DNA of 35,170 nt from assembly GCA_020627985.1 (NCBI GenBank), contig JAHDFV010000008.1, positions 1-35,170 on the forward strand. The letters are read 5' to 3'. This stretch comes from Saprospiraceae bacterium (lineage in GTDB: Bacteria; Bacteroidota; Bacteroidia; Chitinophagales; Saprospiraceae). This document shows, piece after piece, positions 8,409 to 18,746 of the stretch; the first letter of the stretch is position 1; each line of letters begins with the position of its first letter. The notes beneath the pieces are model-generated. The model did no database searches. It saw only the letters and a program-made list of their open reading frames with translations, and was not told where the DNA came from. Made by a program: the position numbers and the translations under genes.

Positions 8409-10025
8409 TTAATTGTCCTTTTGTTTAACATCCACTTCAATAGTTTTTTCTTGATTGGCTAATTGCCAAACGGTATGAAAAATAAGTTTACCTATTTTTT
8501 CCATCTTATCAAATTGTATTTTTTCAACAGTATCAGATGTTCTATGATAATCATCGTGCACACCACTAAAATAAAATATTGCAGGAATGCCCTTTTCGGC
8601 AAAATTATAATGATCTGAACGATAATAATATCGATTAGGATCATCTTCTTCGTTAAAGGTATAATCCAATTCTAATTGCGTATATTTTTTATTTGCATTT
8701 TCATTGATGTCATGCAATTCTGTACTTAAACGATCTGCTCCGATGACATAAATATAATTTGGATTGTCTTTGTGTTTTTCATCTACTCTACCGACCATAT
8801 CCACATTGACATCCACAATAGTATTTTCTAAAGGATAAACAGGATGTTTTACATAATATTCTGAACCCAATAATCCTTTTTCTTCTCCAGAAACCCAGAT
8901 AAATAAAATACTTCTTTTGGGACCTAATTGTTCTTCTTTTGCTTTTTTGAAGGCTTCCGCTAAATTTAAAACCATAGAAGAACCAGAACCATTATCGTCT
9001 GCTCCATTATAAATATCATCACCTCTTTTTCCTAAATGGTCATAATGTGCCGATACTACTACGATTTCATTTTTCAATTTAGGATCGGTTCCTTCCAAGA
9101 ATCCTAAAACATTTTCACCAATAATTACATTTAATTCTTTATCCATTTTAAACTTCACACCTGCTGGTAATAAAATGGATTTAGGCTTTCCTGTTTTGCG
9201 GATTTTATTTCGAGCTTTTATGAATTTTTTATAATATTTTTTTCCAATAATATCTTTAGCAACTTTAGTAGAAACATAGACAGAATTAGAAAAATTCTCA
9301 TCCATACCCATTGCATCTTCCCCAATATCTATGCTCCCTTTTATTAAGCGATCTCTGTATCTCGATACTTTTTTCTTGACATCTTGTTCAATAAAAATAA
9401 TGGCTTTTACTCCTTTTCTTTTGGCAGTTTCTAATTTCTTTTTCCAATCTAATGTCCAAGGAGAATAAGAACGCTCCCCTGTAATATGTGAAACAGAATC
9501 TTTCCCCATGGGTTCCCCTTGATAAATCATAATGACTTTATCTTTTACATTGACACCTTTATAGTCACTATATTTTGGGTCATCTATTCCATAACCTAGA
9601 AATAATACTTCATTGGAATTAATTTCTGGTTGATGAACATTTGAAGAAGGAAAAGCATAAAAATCCCACATATAGCGGTATTTGTTATTATTGACATCCA
9701 TGGTTAGTTCATTCCATCGACTATATGCAAAAGCTATGTTTTGGTAATATGAATTTTCAATCGGAGGTTCAAAACCTAATGAGGCTAATTCTTTAGCGAG
9801 ATATGCTGCTGCTTTTTGTTGACCAGGTGTTCCTGTTTCTCTACCTTCCATTTCATCTGAAGCTAAAATCTTCAAATGTTTTTCCATGGTAGATGCTTTG
9901 ATTAATTTAGAAAATTCTTTGGCTATATCTACATCTTGCACTTTAGGAACATCAATCACTTTTTGCCCGATTAGTGGTAACACAAAAATTCCTATTAATA
10001 AAAATATGGTGTTTATTCTTTTCAT
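8409..10025 (-). CDS. M28 family metallopeptidase (secreted aminopeptidase-like)
   Basis: Signal peptide; VVSAHYDHLGKRGDDIYNGADDNGSGSSMVLNLAEAF and WVSGEEKGLLGSEYYV motifs. ATG at 10025 preferred over the TTG used by the ORF call. Confidence 0.9.
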   Translation of the reverse strand: MKRINTIFLLIGIFVLPLIGQKVIDVPKVQDVDIAKEFSKLIKASTMEKHLKILASDEMEGRETGTPGQQKAAAYLAKELASLGFEPPIENSYYQNIAFAYSRWNELTMDVNNNKYRYMWDFYAFPSSNVHQPEINSNEVLFLGYGIDDPKYSDYKGVNVKDKVIMIYQGEPMGKDSVSHITGERSYSPWTLDWKKKLETAKRKGVKAIIFIEQDVKKKVSRYRDRLIKGSIDIGEDAMGMDENFSNSVYVSTKVAKDIIGKKYYKKFIKARNKIRKTGKPKSILLPAGVKFKMDKELNVIIGENVLGFLEGTDPKLKNEIVVVSAHYDHLGKRGDDIYNGADDNGSGSSMVLNLAEAFKKAKEEQLGPKRSILFIWVSGEEKGLLGSEYYVKHPVYPLENTIVDVNVDMVGRVDEKHKDNPNYIYVIGADRLSTELHDINENANKKYTQLELDYTFNEEDDPNRYYYRSDHYNFAEKGIPAIFYFSGVHDDYHRTSDTVEKIQFDKMEKIGKLIFHTVWQLANQEKTIEVDVKQKDN

Positions 10026-10027
10026 AC

Positions 10028-10477
10028 TTAGCAAGACATTTTAATTTTATTCACTCTACGCTGGTGTCTTCCTCCCTCAAAGTTAGTTTCGATAAAGGTT
10101 TTAACCATTTCCACAGCTTCATCTTCTTTTGTATAACGTACAGGAACACAAATGATATTCGCATTATTATGTAATCTTGCCATTTCAGCAATTTCTTTAT
10201 TCCAGCATAATGCCGCTCTAATCCCTTCATGTTTATTCGCAGTCATACTAACTCCATTACCACTTCCACACAATAGAATACCTAAATCAGCAATACCTTG
10301 TTCTACAAATGTTGCGGTTGGATGTGCAAAATCAGGATAATCAACTGATTCCGCTGAATGTGTTCCAAAATCTAAGACTTCTATTCCTTTTTGATTTAGC
10401 ATTTTTTTTATGGCATTCTTATATGGAAAACCAGCATGATCACAGCCTATTGAAATTATCATTTGATTCTTTTTCAT
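10028..10477 (-). CDS. rpiB: Ribose-5-phosphate isomerase B
   Basis: 149 aa; ISIGCDHAGFPYKNAIKKML, LLCGSGNGVSMTANKHEGIRAALCW. Confidence 0.93.
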   Translation of the reverse strand: MKKNQMIISIGCDHAGFPYKNAIKKMLNQKGIEVLDFGTHSAESVDYPDFAHPTATFVEQGIADLGILLCGSGNGVSMTANKHEGIRAALCWNKEIAEMARLHNNANIICVPVRYTKEDEAVEMVKTFIETNFEGGRHQRRVNKIKMSC

Positions 10478-10529
10478 CTTTAAACAAGAAATGCCAGGAT
10501 ATTATTAAAATATCCTGACATCTTTTTTA

Positions 10530-13500
10530 TTAATCTCCAGAAGTATTCGGTTCTGGTTGTGTTCTTGGTGGTGGTGTTGGTTGTTGCTGTCGAATTACAC
10601 CAAAAGGAGCGAAGCGATTTTGGATCTTAGAAATGAGATCTCTATCTTTTCCTCTAGCTGCGACAGATAATAATTGGTTCACACCCGATCGAGTTGCTGA
10701 ATAATCAGATTGGAAAGAACTTCCTTGTTTAAAAGTATCTTCATCTAATGATTCTAAGAATTTCAATTTCTCTTCAAAATTATTCATCAAGATTTCAATA
10801 TGAGGCATGGCTTTATCTAAAGCTCCAGCAGCTACATAAGTATCTAATAGACTTACCGTAGAATAATCATAAGCAAAATTAAAATTGGGGAAGCCTTCAA
10901 AATACTTATCGATTAATGCAATGGCTTTCTCTTTTTTCCCTTCTGTAACCAATTGTTGTGCTCCTCTTAATATAGAGTAATGCATACTTTGAACACTAGG
11001 TCCATATTTATCATCCACAAACATATCGAATTTATCAAAGTTCCCCCAACGCCATTTATTCATTACGTTGTCATACAATTTATCTGCATGAACAGATCCC
11101 ATTCCTAATGCACCTAATTGGCTATACCGATCTACGGGTTTTGTATTTGTTGGAACTAATCTTAAGGCTAAACCTTCTAATTGTAAATAATTATCTAATC
11201 CCATTAAGTTTTCTTTCCGAACGGTTACCGCAAAGTAAATTGGACGTTTATTGAAATTAGAAGCTAGAATATCTAATAAAGCAGCATCACCTTTCAATAA
11301 TCTTGTCTTCTTGATTTTGAAATTCATTTGATTCACGATCTCAGCATTACTACCTACAGGCAATACTTTATTTCTAATGACACTTTCTTTATCAACAGGA
11401 ATGTAAACATCTTGAGTGGGTAAGAAACTTTCCATCATTGCTCCACCCTGTCTTCCTAAAGGATTATCATCTCCCATAAATTTAACTACATTGGCTAGAC
11501 TCGTTGTACCCAATTGTTTATTAAAGAAGAACTGTGGTCTTTTCTTTCCTCGAATCGATTCACTGGTTAATATGAAATCTAATTTTTCAGAATCATTGAC
11601 TTTTCTTCTGAGTTGGTCAATGTACCAATCAACTTGGATTAAACTTAAATTCACTACACGTACATCTGTACGAATGCCTTCGACTTCTTGGGCATACCAT
11701 AGTGGATAGGTATCATTATCTCCATAAGTAAAAATGATGGCATTTTCTTCTACAGAATTCAAGAAATTGGATGCATAATCTCTTGCACCATAATGCTTCG
11801 CTCTACTGTTATCATCATAGTTTTCAAAACCCATAATTAATGGAGCTAACATCACGATACTTACTCCTAAAATACTTGCTAATTTCGGATCTAACTTAAA
11901 TGACTTTGTAAATAAAGCTCTTAAGCCTAAAACCCCCAAACCGATAAAAATACAAAAGGTAAAGAAGGAACCTACTAATACATAATCTCTTTCTCTTGGC
12001 TCACTTGGTGGTTGATTGGAATAAATAATAATAGCTATACCTGTCATGAAGAATAAGGCTAATAAAGCTAGAGCTTCATCAGGTCTTCTTCGGAAAAGGA
12101 ACACAAGTCCTACAATTCCAAAAATAAAAGGTAACATATAATAAGTATTCCGAGCTTGATCTTCTTTCATTTCTGTGGTCAATTCACTCATATTATGCGT
12201 TCGCATATTATCAATGAACGGAATACCAGTAATCCAATGCCCTTTCCCTTTATCCCAATGGCTATAACCTTGTTGGCTATTTTGTTTGCCAGAGAAATTC
12301 CACATAAAATATCTAAAGTACATCCAACCGATCTGATAACGGAAGAAGAAATGGAGATTATCTCCCATTGTTGGTTGACGATCTAAAACTCGATCTCCAT
12401 ATTTATCAATTAATGGACGACCATCGGCTCCTTTTTTATATTTAATCCCAAACCATTCCATATATAAACCTTCTCGATCTGTATGACTGATTCTAGGGAA
12501 AAGAATATGCTTATCTTTTTCGTATTCTAAAGTAGGATGATCATCCGTAATTTCATATCGGCCCGTCTTTTCCACATAATCATAACGATCTTCACTTGAT
12601 GAAGCTATAGGTCTAGCATCAAAATGTGGTCCATAAAGTAAAGGTCTTTCTCCATATTGTTCTCGATTCAAATATGGTAATAATCGCATAGCATTGCTTG
12701 GATTATTCATATTAATCGGTGTGTTTACGTTTGCACGGATTACAATAACACCAATCGTTGAAAAAGCAGAAAGTATCAAAGCAAAAGCAACTGTAGCATA
12801 TTGTAATTCTGGTAATTTTAATTCTTTAGAATACTTTAAGCCTGCAAAAATGATTCCCCCTAAAAGCAATGATAATGGAATGAGTCCTGAATGAATAGGC
12901 ATTCCTAAACCATTCACCATTAATCTTTCCATCCATGTCCAAACGGTAGGGATTCCTACGATAACAAAGTATTGTATAAAGATCATCAAACAAACTCCCG
13001 CTAGTCCAGCTGCAGCCATTCCTTTAATTGATCTTTCTTTATTTTTCTTGAAATAATAAAGTAAAGCCATTGCAGGTAAAGTCAATAAACTTAAAAGGTG
13101 AACTCCAATAGAAAGCCCTGCCATAAATAATGAAAATACTATCCAACGATCACTTTCCATTTCATCAGGTAAGCTATACCATTTTGACATTCCCCAAACT
13201 ACCACTGAAGTAAAGAATGTAGACATGGCATATACTTCGCCCTCTACAGCGGAAAACCAAATTGAAGAACAAAAAGCAGTACTTAAACCTGCTACTAAAC
13301 CAACACCCATTAAAGCGATGTTTTGGTCTCCTGTAGTCTCCCCTTCTCGTCCTACTAAAGCTATTTTACCAAAAATTATAGCGACCCAACAAATAAAAGC
13401 TGCTGTTAAAGCCGTAAAAAAACCAGACATTACATTAATGGAATAAGAAATATTTTCTGGGTTATCTGAAAGTACATCAGCAACCAAAGTAAACATCCTT

Positions 13501-13679
13501 CCAATAATTAAAAAGATAGGTGCTCCTGGTGGGTGAACAACTTCAAATTTATAAGCTCCTGTTATAAACTCTCCACAATCCCAGAGACTACCAGTCGGTT
13601 CTGCTGTTAAAGCATAAACGATCATTGCGATAGCAAATACAATCCAGCCAGTTATTTTACTTGATGATTTATAATCCAT
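10530..13679 (-). CDS. DUF2723 multi-pass membrane protein (TMEM260-like / predicted protein O-mannosyltransferase-like)
   Basis: 1049 aa; LTAEPTGSLWDCGEFITGAYKFEVVHPPGAPIFLIIGRMF N-terminal signature and multiple TMs. Confidence 0.88.
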   Translation of the reverse strand: MDYKSSSKITGWIVFAIAMIVYALTAEPTGSLWDCGEFITGAYKFEVVHPPGAPIFLIIGRMFTLVADVLSDNPENISYSINVMSGFFTALTAAFICWVAIIFGKIALVGREGETTGDQNIALMGVGLVAGLSTAFCSSIWFSAVEGEVYAMSTFFTSVVVWGMSKWYSLPDEMESDRWIVFSLFMAGLSIGVHLLSLLTLPAMALLYYFKKNKERSIKGMAAAGLAGVCLMIFIQYFVIVGIPTVWTWMERLMVNGLGMPIHSGLIPLSLLLGGIIFAGLKYSKELKLPELQYATVAFALILSAFSTIGVIVIRANVNTPINMNNPSNAMRLLPYLNREQYGERPLLYGPHFDARPIASSSEDRYDYVEKTGRYEITDDHPTLEYEKDKHILFPRISHTDREGLYMEWFGIKYKKGADGRPLIDKYGDRVLDRQPTMGDNLHFFFRYQIGWMYFRYFMWNFSGKQNSQQGYSHWDKGKGHWITGIPFIDNMRTHNMSELTTEMKEDQARNTYYMLPFIFGIVGLVFLFRRRPDEALALLALFFMTGIAIIIYSNQPPSEPRERDYVLVGSFFTFCIFIGLGVLGLRALFTKSFKLDPKLASILGVSIVMLAPLIMGFENYDDNSRAKHYGARDYASNFLNSVEENAIIFTYGDNDTYPLWYAQEVEGIRTDVRVVNLSLIQVDWYIDQLRRKVNDSEKLDFILTSESIRGKKRPQFFFNKQLGTTSLANVVKFMGDDNPLGRQGGAMMESFLPTQDVYIPVDKESVIRNKVLPVGSNAEIVNQMNFKIKKTRLLKGDAALLDILASNFNKRPIYFAVTVRKENLMGLDNYLQLEGLALRLVPTNTKPVDRYSQLGALGMGSVHADKLYDNVMNKWRWGNFDKFDMFVDDKYGPSVQSMHYSILRGAQQLVTEGKKEKAIALIDKYFEGFPNFNFAYDYSTVSLLDTYVAAGALDKAMPHIEILMNNFEEKLKFLESLDEDTFKQGSSFQSDYSATRSGVNQLLSVAARGKDRDLISKIQNRFAPFGVIRQQQPTPPPRTQPEPNTSGD

Positions 13680-13854
13680 TGATTTTTATTTAAACGTATT
13701 CAGATTTACACCTTATTTGGGGTATCTAAATATGATGATAATGGCACCTGTGGAAATGCCGCGACAAAAATAACAAAATGTTTTTAGCAAAGACAGTATA
13801 TTTGGATTTCAAGTTGCCTTTATACCGTACATAAGCCTAAATAATTGCCTATTA

Positions 13855-13888
13855 TTTGCTTAAACCTGCAAGACTATCTTTATTTTTG
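13855..13888 (+). promoter_or_regulatory. Putative Bacteroidota promoter (TTTG-N22-TATTTTTG)
   Basis: -33-like TTTG at 13855-13858 and -7-like TATTTTTG at 13881-13888, about 50 nt upstream of the 13938 start. Confidence 0.4.
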
Positions 13889-13937
13889 TTAAAAATTAGC
13901 ATATAAAGGCATAAAACAAGTCGATAAATTAACATCC

Positions 13938-14774
13938 ATGGAGTTAAAATATAATGATTTTACATATCAAGATTTAAGAGAAAAAGCAATTCAGCATCAA
14001 GAGGAATACAAAAAGGCTTTGCCTTTTCCGTATATCGTTTTTGATAATTTTTTTAAACCTTCTATTTTAAAAGAAATTTTAAAGGAGTTTCCTCAATTAT
14101 CTGAAAAGACAGATATCCATTATAAGAATCCAAATGAATCGAAATTTGCTTCAAATAAAGAATTAAGGTTTGGGGAACATACTAGAGATTTTCTTCATTA
14201 TTTAAATTCTCAACCATTTTTAGAATTCTTACAAGATTTAACGGGCATTAAAGAAACTTTAGTTCCTGATCCTTATTTTGAAGGAGGAGGGCTTCACCAA
14301 ATCAAAAGAGGAGGTTATTTAAAATTGCATGTTGATTTTCATAAACATCGAAAAATGAATTTGGACCGTCGATTAAATGTTCTGGTTTATTTAAATGAAA
14401 ATTGGGAAGAAGAATATGGTGGTTTCTTTGAATTGTGGGAAACAGATATGAGTAAATGTGCAGAGAAAATTGCTCCTTTATTTAATCGCTTAGTTATCTT
14501 CTCTACAACAGGTTCTTCTTGGCATGGACATCCTGATGCATTGACTTGCCCTGAAGACAGAAGTAGAAAATCTATGGCGCTTTATTATTATACCAATGGA
14601 AGACCGAAAGAAGAAGTTGCTAATGTAAATAGTGATCGGATTACTACAACTTTTGCGAATCGTAAAGATCAGGATAGTACCAAAATGACGGCTTATAATT
14701 CTATGGTGAATTTAGCAAATGATTTACTTCCTCCTTTATTTGTTCGTACAATTAAAAAATATAGAAATAAATAA
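13938..14774 (+). CDS. 2-oxoglutarate/Fe(II)-dependent oxygenase (prolyl 4-hydroxylase-like)
   Basis: LKLHVDFHKHRKMNLDRRLNVLVYLNENWEEEYGGFFELW ... RLVIFSTTGSSWHGHP: HxD...H pattern. Confidence 0.88.
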   Translation: MELKYNDFTYQDLREKAIQHQEEYKKALPFPYIVFDNFFKPSILKEILKEFPQLSEKTDIHYKNPNESKFASNKELRFGEHTRDFLHYLNSQPFLEFLQDLTGIKETLVPDPYFEGGGLHQIKRGGYLKLHVDFHKHRKMNLDRRLNVLVYLNENWEEEYGGFFELWETDMSKCAEKIAPLFNRLVIFSTTGSSWHGHPDALTCPEDRSRKSMALYYYTNGRPKEEVANVNSDRITTTFANRKDQDSTKMTAYNSMVNLANDLLPPLFVRTIKKYRNK

Positions 14775-14782
14775 TAGACTTT

Positions 14783-14831
14783 ATCCATAAAAAAAGCAGC
14801 ATTTAAAATTAAATGCTGCTTTTTTTATGGA
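14783..14831. terminator. Bidirectional intrinsic terminator
   Basis: ATCCATAAAAAAAGCAGCATTTAAAATTAAATGCTGCTTTTTTTATGGAT between convergent genes. Confidence 0.88.
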
Positions 14832-14843
14832 TATAATATGAGA

Positions 14844-15662
14844 TTAATATTGTTCTTTATCGCTTGGAAAATCGACAGTTTTCACGTCATCTATATACTG
14901 TTTAACAGCTCCTTTAATTTCAGAAAATAAATCTAAATATCGTCTCAAAAATCTAGGATTAAAATCTTTCGTAATTCCTAATAAATCATGTGTTACTAAA
15001 ACCTGACCATCTACTTGATTCCCTGCACCTATTCCAATTACTGGAATCTTAACTGTTTCTGCAACTTTCTTTGCTAATTTTGCTGGTATTTTCTCCAAGA
15101 CCAAAGCATAACAGCCTAATTCTTCTAAATGTAAAGCATCTTCGATTAATTTCTTTGCTTCTTCTTCTTCCTTTGCTCTTACAGTATACGTGCCAAATTT
15201 ATAAATAGATTGAGGTGTTAAACCTAAATGTCCCATTACTGGTATTCCAGCAGATAAAATTCTTTTAATAGAATCACCTATTTCTGATCCACCTTCCATT
15301 TTCACAGTATGTGCACCAGATTCTTTCATGATACGAATTGCAGAACTAAGCGCTTTCCTAGAGTTTCCTTGGTAAGAACCGAAAGGCAAATCTACAACGA
15401 CCAAACAACGAGTTATTCCTCTAATGACAGAAGAAGCATGATATATCATTTGATCTAATGTAATCGGTAATGTTGTTTCATGTCCTGCCATGACATTGGA
15501 TGCAGAATCACCGACTAATAAAACGTCAATTCCAGCCTCATCTAAAATCTTAGCTGTCGAAAAATCATATGCTGTTAACATAGATATTTTTTCCCCATTA
15601 TCTTTCATCGATTGAAGGATATGAGTGGTAATTCTTTTTACTTCTTTTTTTGCAACTGACAT
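14844..15662 (-). CDS. panB: 3-methyl-2-oxobutanoate hydroxymethyltransferase
   Basis: [72 protein letters not shown]. Confidence 0.96.
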   Translation of the reverse strand: MSVAKKEVKRITTHILQSMKDNGEKISMLTAYDFSTAKILDEAGIDVLLVGDSASNVMAGHETTLPITLDQMIYHASSVIRGITRCLVVVDLPFGSYQGNSRKALSSAIRIMKESGAHTVKMEGGSEIGDSIKRILSAGIPVMGHLGLTPQSIYKFGTYTVRAKEEEEAKKLIEDALHLEELGCYALVLEKIPAKLAKKVAETVKIPVIGIGAGNQVDGQVLVTHDLLGITKDFNPRFLRRYLDLFSEIKGAVKQYIDDVKTVDFPSDKEQY

Positions 15663-15685
15663 GCTTAATTTTTGCTTTTGAATTG

Positions 15686-15693
15686 CAAATATA
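15686..15693 (-). promoter_or_regulatory. Putative -7 box (TATATTTG) for panB
   Basis: Minus-strand TATATTTG about 24 nt upstream of the panB ATG; no clear -33 box. Confidence 0.3.
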
Positions 15694-15725
15694 CATTCTT
15701 GAAGAATAAAATGTATGATTCCTAT

Positions 15726-16706
15726 TTATTCTTCAAACTTATTCATAAAAATTCTAACGGATGATATCCATTTTGTTGGCTCATCTTGAATGTGTCCATT
15801 ATGTCCTACATTTTCTAAAATGACGAGTTCTTTTTCTCCTGAGATTGCTTCAAAAACATTCTGAGTTTCTGAAGGTCTGACCAATGGATCTTGTGCTCCC
15901 CAAAAATACAGTGTTGGAACATCTACTGATTTTGCATATTCCATTGGACTATGCTTAAATGCATTAAAGCCATTTTGCACTCCTCCCCAAAAGACTAATA
16001 GATGTCCTAAACCCAAAAATGGAGCTCCTAGATTTTCAAATCTACTTTTAGTTGCTGTCAACATACTTTCAAATGGGCATTGAATGATAATTCCTTTGGG
16101 TTTTATTCCTTCGTGCGCTATACTTCTTAAGATTGTTGCCGCTCCCATTGATTCTCCAAACAAGAAAACATTATCATTGGGCGTATTTTCTACTAAAAAA
16201 TCAAAAGCCATTTTAGCATCTTTTGCTTCTTTTACTCCAATTGTGCAATAATTTCCTTCAGAATCTCCGCTACCTGAAGTATCCATTAATAAGACATTAT
16301 AATCTAAATCTAAAAAAGCATAAGCATAGGGCAAAATAGAAGCTTTGCATGCACCATAACCATGAAACAATGCAATAGATCCTTTTGCATTTTCTTTGGT
16401 CATCCACCAGGAATGCAATTTCCCATTTTCATTTTCTTGAACAACTTCTTTATACTTTACTTTGGGTAAAATTTTATTTTGAGGTCGAGGTACGTTTGCA
16501 CCTAAAAATAGTGCTTTTATTTTTTGACTTGTCGTTATATTTGTGGAGGATAATCTTTTCCCTCCTTCCGAAAAATGAGTAAACTTATAGGCATGCATAT
16601 AGGTTATCCCATTTACTAAAAAGAAAAAAAGGAAAAAGAAAAAGGCGATTCTTTTCCACCATTTAGACTTTCGGTTTCTAGTTGTTGTATTATTTTTAAG
16701 GCTCAC
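15726..16706 (-). CDS. Alpha/beta hydrolase (membrane-anchored)
   Basis: N-terminal TM; LFHGYGACKASILPYAYAFLDLDYNVLLMDTSGSGDSEG, FLFGESMGAAT (GxSxG), terminal VGHNGH. Confidence 0.88.
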   Translation of the reverse strand: MSLKNNTTTRNRKSKWWKRIAFFFFLFFFLVNGITYMHAYKFTHFSEGGKRLSSTNITTSQKIKALFLGANVPRPQNKILPKVKYKEVVQENENGKLHSWWMTKENAKGSIALFHGYGACKASILPYAYAFLDLDYNVLLMDTSGSGDSEGNYCTIGVKEAKDAKMAFDFLVENTPNDNVFLFGESMGAATILRSIAHEGIKPKGIIIQCPFESMLTATKSRFENLGAPFLGLGHLLVFWGGVQNGFNAFKHSPMEYAKSVDVPTLYFWGAQDPLVRPSETQNVFEAISGEKELVILENVGHNGHIQDEPTKWISSVRIFMNKFEE

Positions 16707-16863
16707 GTTATTTAATTTTAATACAATTTAGGTATTCTGTAATTATAATTTACCTTTAGAGAAATAAGATTAATAAATCATTCAATATCGATAAGAATAT
16801 CTTCTTCATCGATAATTTTTAATTTCAAAAAAATATTTAACAACCTTTATCAAACTCAAGTGT

Positions 16864-17649
16864 ATGAAAAAATTTATAACATTAATCAGCTTTTTATTTC
16901 TATGTCAAATGAGCTATGCTCAGATATGGGTTGATGTAGGAGCAAGAGTCGGATTTGGGATGACGATTCTTTATAATTCAAATATTTTTAATGATGTACC
17001 ATATAACCATCAATTTGGTGGAGGTCCAGGATTTGGTGGTCGATTGGGTGTAAATTTTGGTTCTCATCATGGTTTTACGATTGATGCCATGTCTCACTCT
17101 ATGAAACAAAAGTTTGAATATAAATTAGATATAACAGGAGATGAATTCCATGAAAACTTAGTTGAATGGAAAAATTTAGACTTGTACTTATTGTATCGAG
17201 GAAGTAGTCATAAAGTATTTATAGAAGTCGGCCCCATGTTGTCATTTGTTAAAAAACTAAAACAAAACGATGATAATTTAGATGAAACTTTGTTACTAAC
17301 AGCTACAGGTGCTTCATCCGTTTCTGAATTTTATAGAGAACAATATGTTTCAGCTGTTTTGGGTTTTGGAGGATTTTTAGTAGGTTCTGAATCTGTATCT
17401 TTAAATATTGGATTTAGACTGCATTATGCGCTTCAAGATTTCATAACTGATTTGGGACAAAACCCAGAACCCACTGGCTTGGTTTACAGTAGTTTTCCTG
17501 CTCCTATTCGAGATAATTCTTATGATTCTTACAAAGCAACTCGACCATTATTTGGGGAAGTTTCTTTAGAATTAAGTTTTGGATTGGGTAGTGTAGCTAA
17601 AACTAGTTGTAGTAACAGAATGCATTGGTTTTGGTCAGGCAATCGTTAA
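16864..17649 (+). CDS. Outer-membrane beta-barrel-like protein, uncharacterised
   Basis: Signal peptide MKKFITLISFLFLCQMSYAQ; Gly/aromatic-rich alternating strands. Confidence 0.6.
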   Translation: MKKFITLISFLFLCQMSYAQIWVDVGARVGFGMTILYNSNIFNDVPYNHQFGGGPGFGGRLGVNFGSHHGFTIDAMSHSMKQKFEYKLDITGDEFHENLVEWKNLDLYLLYRGSSHKVFIEVGPMLSFVKKLKQNDDNLDETLLLTATGASSVSEFYREQYVSAVLGFGGFLVGSESVSLNIGFRLHYALQDFITDLGQNPEPTGLVYSSFPAPIRDNSYDSYKATRPLFGEVSLELSFGLGSVAKTSCSNRMHWFWSGNR

Positions 17650-17664
17650 TAAAAAAATATAAAT

Positions 17665-17947
17665 ATGGAATGGTTAGAACGTTTACATATCATACATAGT
17701 TTAACTGGATTATTCCATACAATTTTTGCCATCTTGGAGAAGAATCAATGAAAAATGGATGATCACTCATTTTTATTTTATGAATTGGTCTGTAGTCGGT
17801 TTGTATTGTGATTTTTGGGCAGAAGTCGGCGTTCGATTTTTAGAAATGAGATATTTTTGGTGGCTTGTTATGTTGGCTACAATGTTGACTTCTTTTATAG
17901 GATCTATCATTATTAATCGAAAAGCAAAAGAATTAAATTTTAGATAA
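17665..17947 (+). pseudogene. Disrupted small membrane protein gene, possibly a DUF2306-like remnant
   Basis: ATG at 17665 gives MEWLERLHIIHSLTGLFHTIFAILEKNQ*; a different frame continues ...SWRRINEKWMITHFYFMNWSVVGLYCDFWAEVGVRFLEMRYFWWLVMLATMLTSFIGSIIINRKAKELNFR*. Confidence 0.5.
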
Positions 17948-17978
17948 AAAAAGGCTTGGAATTTTCCAAGCCTTTTTT
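17946..17978. terminator. Bidirectional intrinsic terminator
   Basis: AAAAAAGGCTTGGAATTTTCCAAGCCTTTTTTC between convergent genes. Confidence 0.88.
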
Positions 17979-17998
17979 CTTATTTTAAACCCTTTGAG

Positions 17999-18718
17999 TT
18001 ACAACTCATTTTCAACATAATTGATAAAATCATCTATATTCCAAGCAGCTTCTAAAGGGTATTTACCAATTGACGTTCTAACCAATCGAACTAAATGACC
18101 ACCACTATCTAAGGCTTTACCCATATCAAAAGCAAGAGAACGAATATAGGTTCCTTTACTACAATCTACTTCAAAATCTAATAAGGGCAATTTAGAAGTT
18201 TCTACATTAAATTTATGAATAGAAACTGGTCTAGGTTTTACTTCTACAACTATTCCTTTTCTGGCTTTTTTATACAAGGGTTGACCATCAACTTTTATTG
18301 CAGAATACATGGGTGGATATTGAGATAAATCGCCAATAAATTGATGTCTTTTTTCTTCTATTAATGTAGGTGTTATATGATCTATAGGAAAGGTTTGATC
18401 TACTTCAGTTTCTGCATCATAAGATGGCGTGGTTTCTCCTAACTTAATGGTTCCTTCATATGATTTATCCATTCCTTGAAATTCAGATATTTTCTTTGTG
18501 AATTTACCTGTACAAATAATCAATAAACCTGTAGCCATAGGATCTAATGTTCCAGCATGACCTACTTTTATTCTTTTTACTCCTAATTTATGACTGATTT
18601 TATATCTGATCTTATTGACTACATCAAAAGATGTCCAGCCTTTCGGCTTGTCAATTAATAATGCTGTGCCTGCCAAAAAATCATATTGAGGCTTAGATGA
18701 TGGATGTTCTATTTTCAA
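17999..18718 (-). CDS. truB: tRNA pseudouridine(55) synthase
   Basis: LLIDKPKGWTSFDVVNKIR, KVGHAGTLDPMATGLLIICTGKFTK, CSKGTYIRSLAFDMG. Confidence 0.96.
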   Translation of the reverse strand: MKIEHPSSKPQYDFLAGTALLIDKPKGWTSFDVVNKIRYKISHKLGVKRIKVGHAGTLDPMATGLLIICTGKFTKKISEFQGMDKSYEGTIKLGETTPSYDAETEVDQTFPIDHITPTLIEEKRHQFIGDLSQYPPMYSAIKVDGQPLYKKARKGIVVEVKPRPVSIHKFNVETSKLPLLDFEVDCSKGTYIRSLAFDMGKALDSGGHLVRLVRTSIGKYPLEAAWNIDDFINYVENEL

Positions 18719-18746
18719 TGGAATATATTTTTAGGTTATAATCCTA

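Noticed and set aside
9974-10518. Plus-strand ORFs 9974..10174, 10152..10340 and 10309..10518
   Set aside because: Antisense to rpiB and the M28 peptidase start; no independent evidence.
11416-13446. Plus-strand ORFs 11416..11709, 12156..12386, 12694..12894 and 13225..13446
   Set aside because: All lie opposite the 1049-codon DUF2723 gene and show no protein-like motifs.
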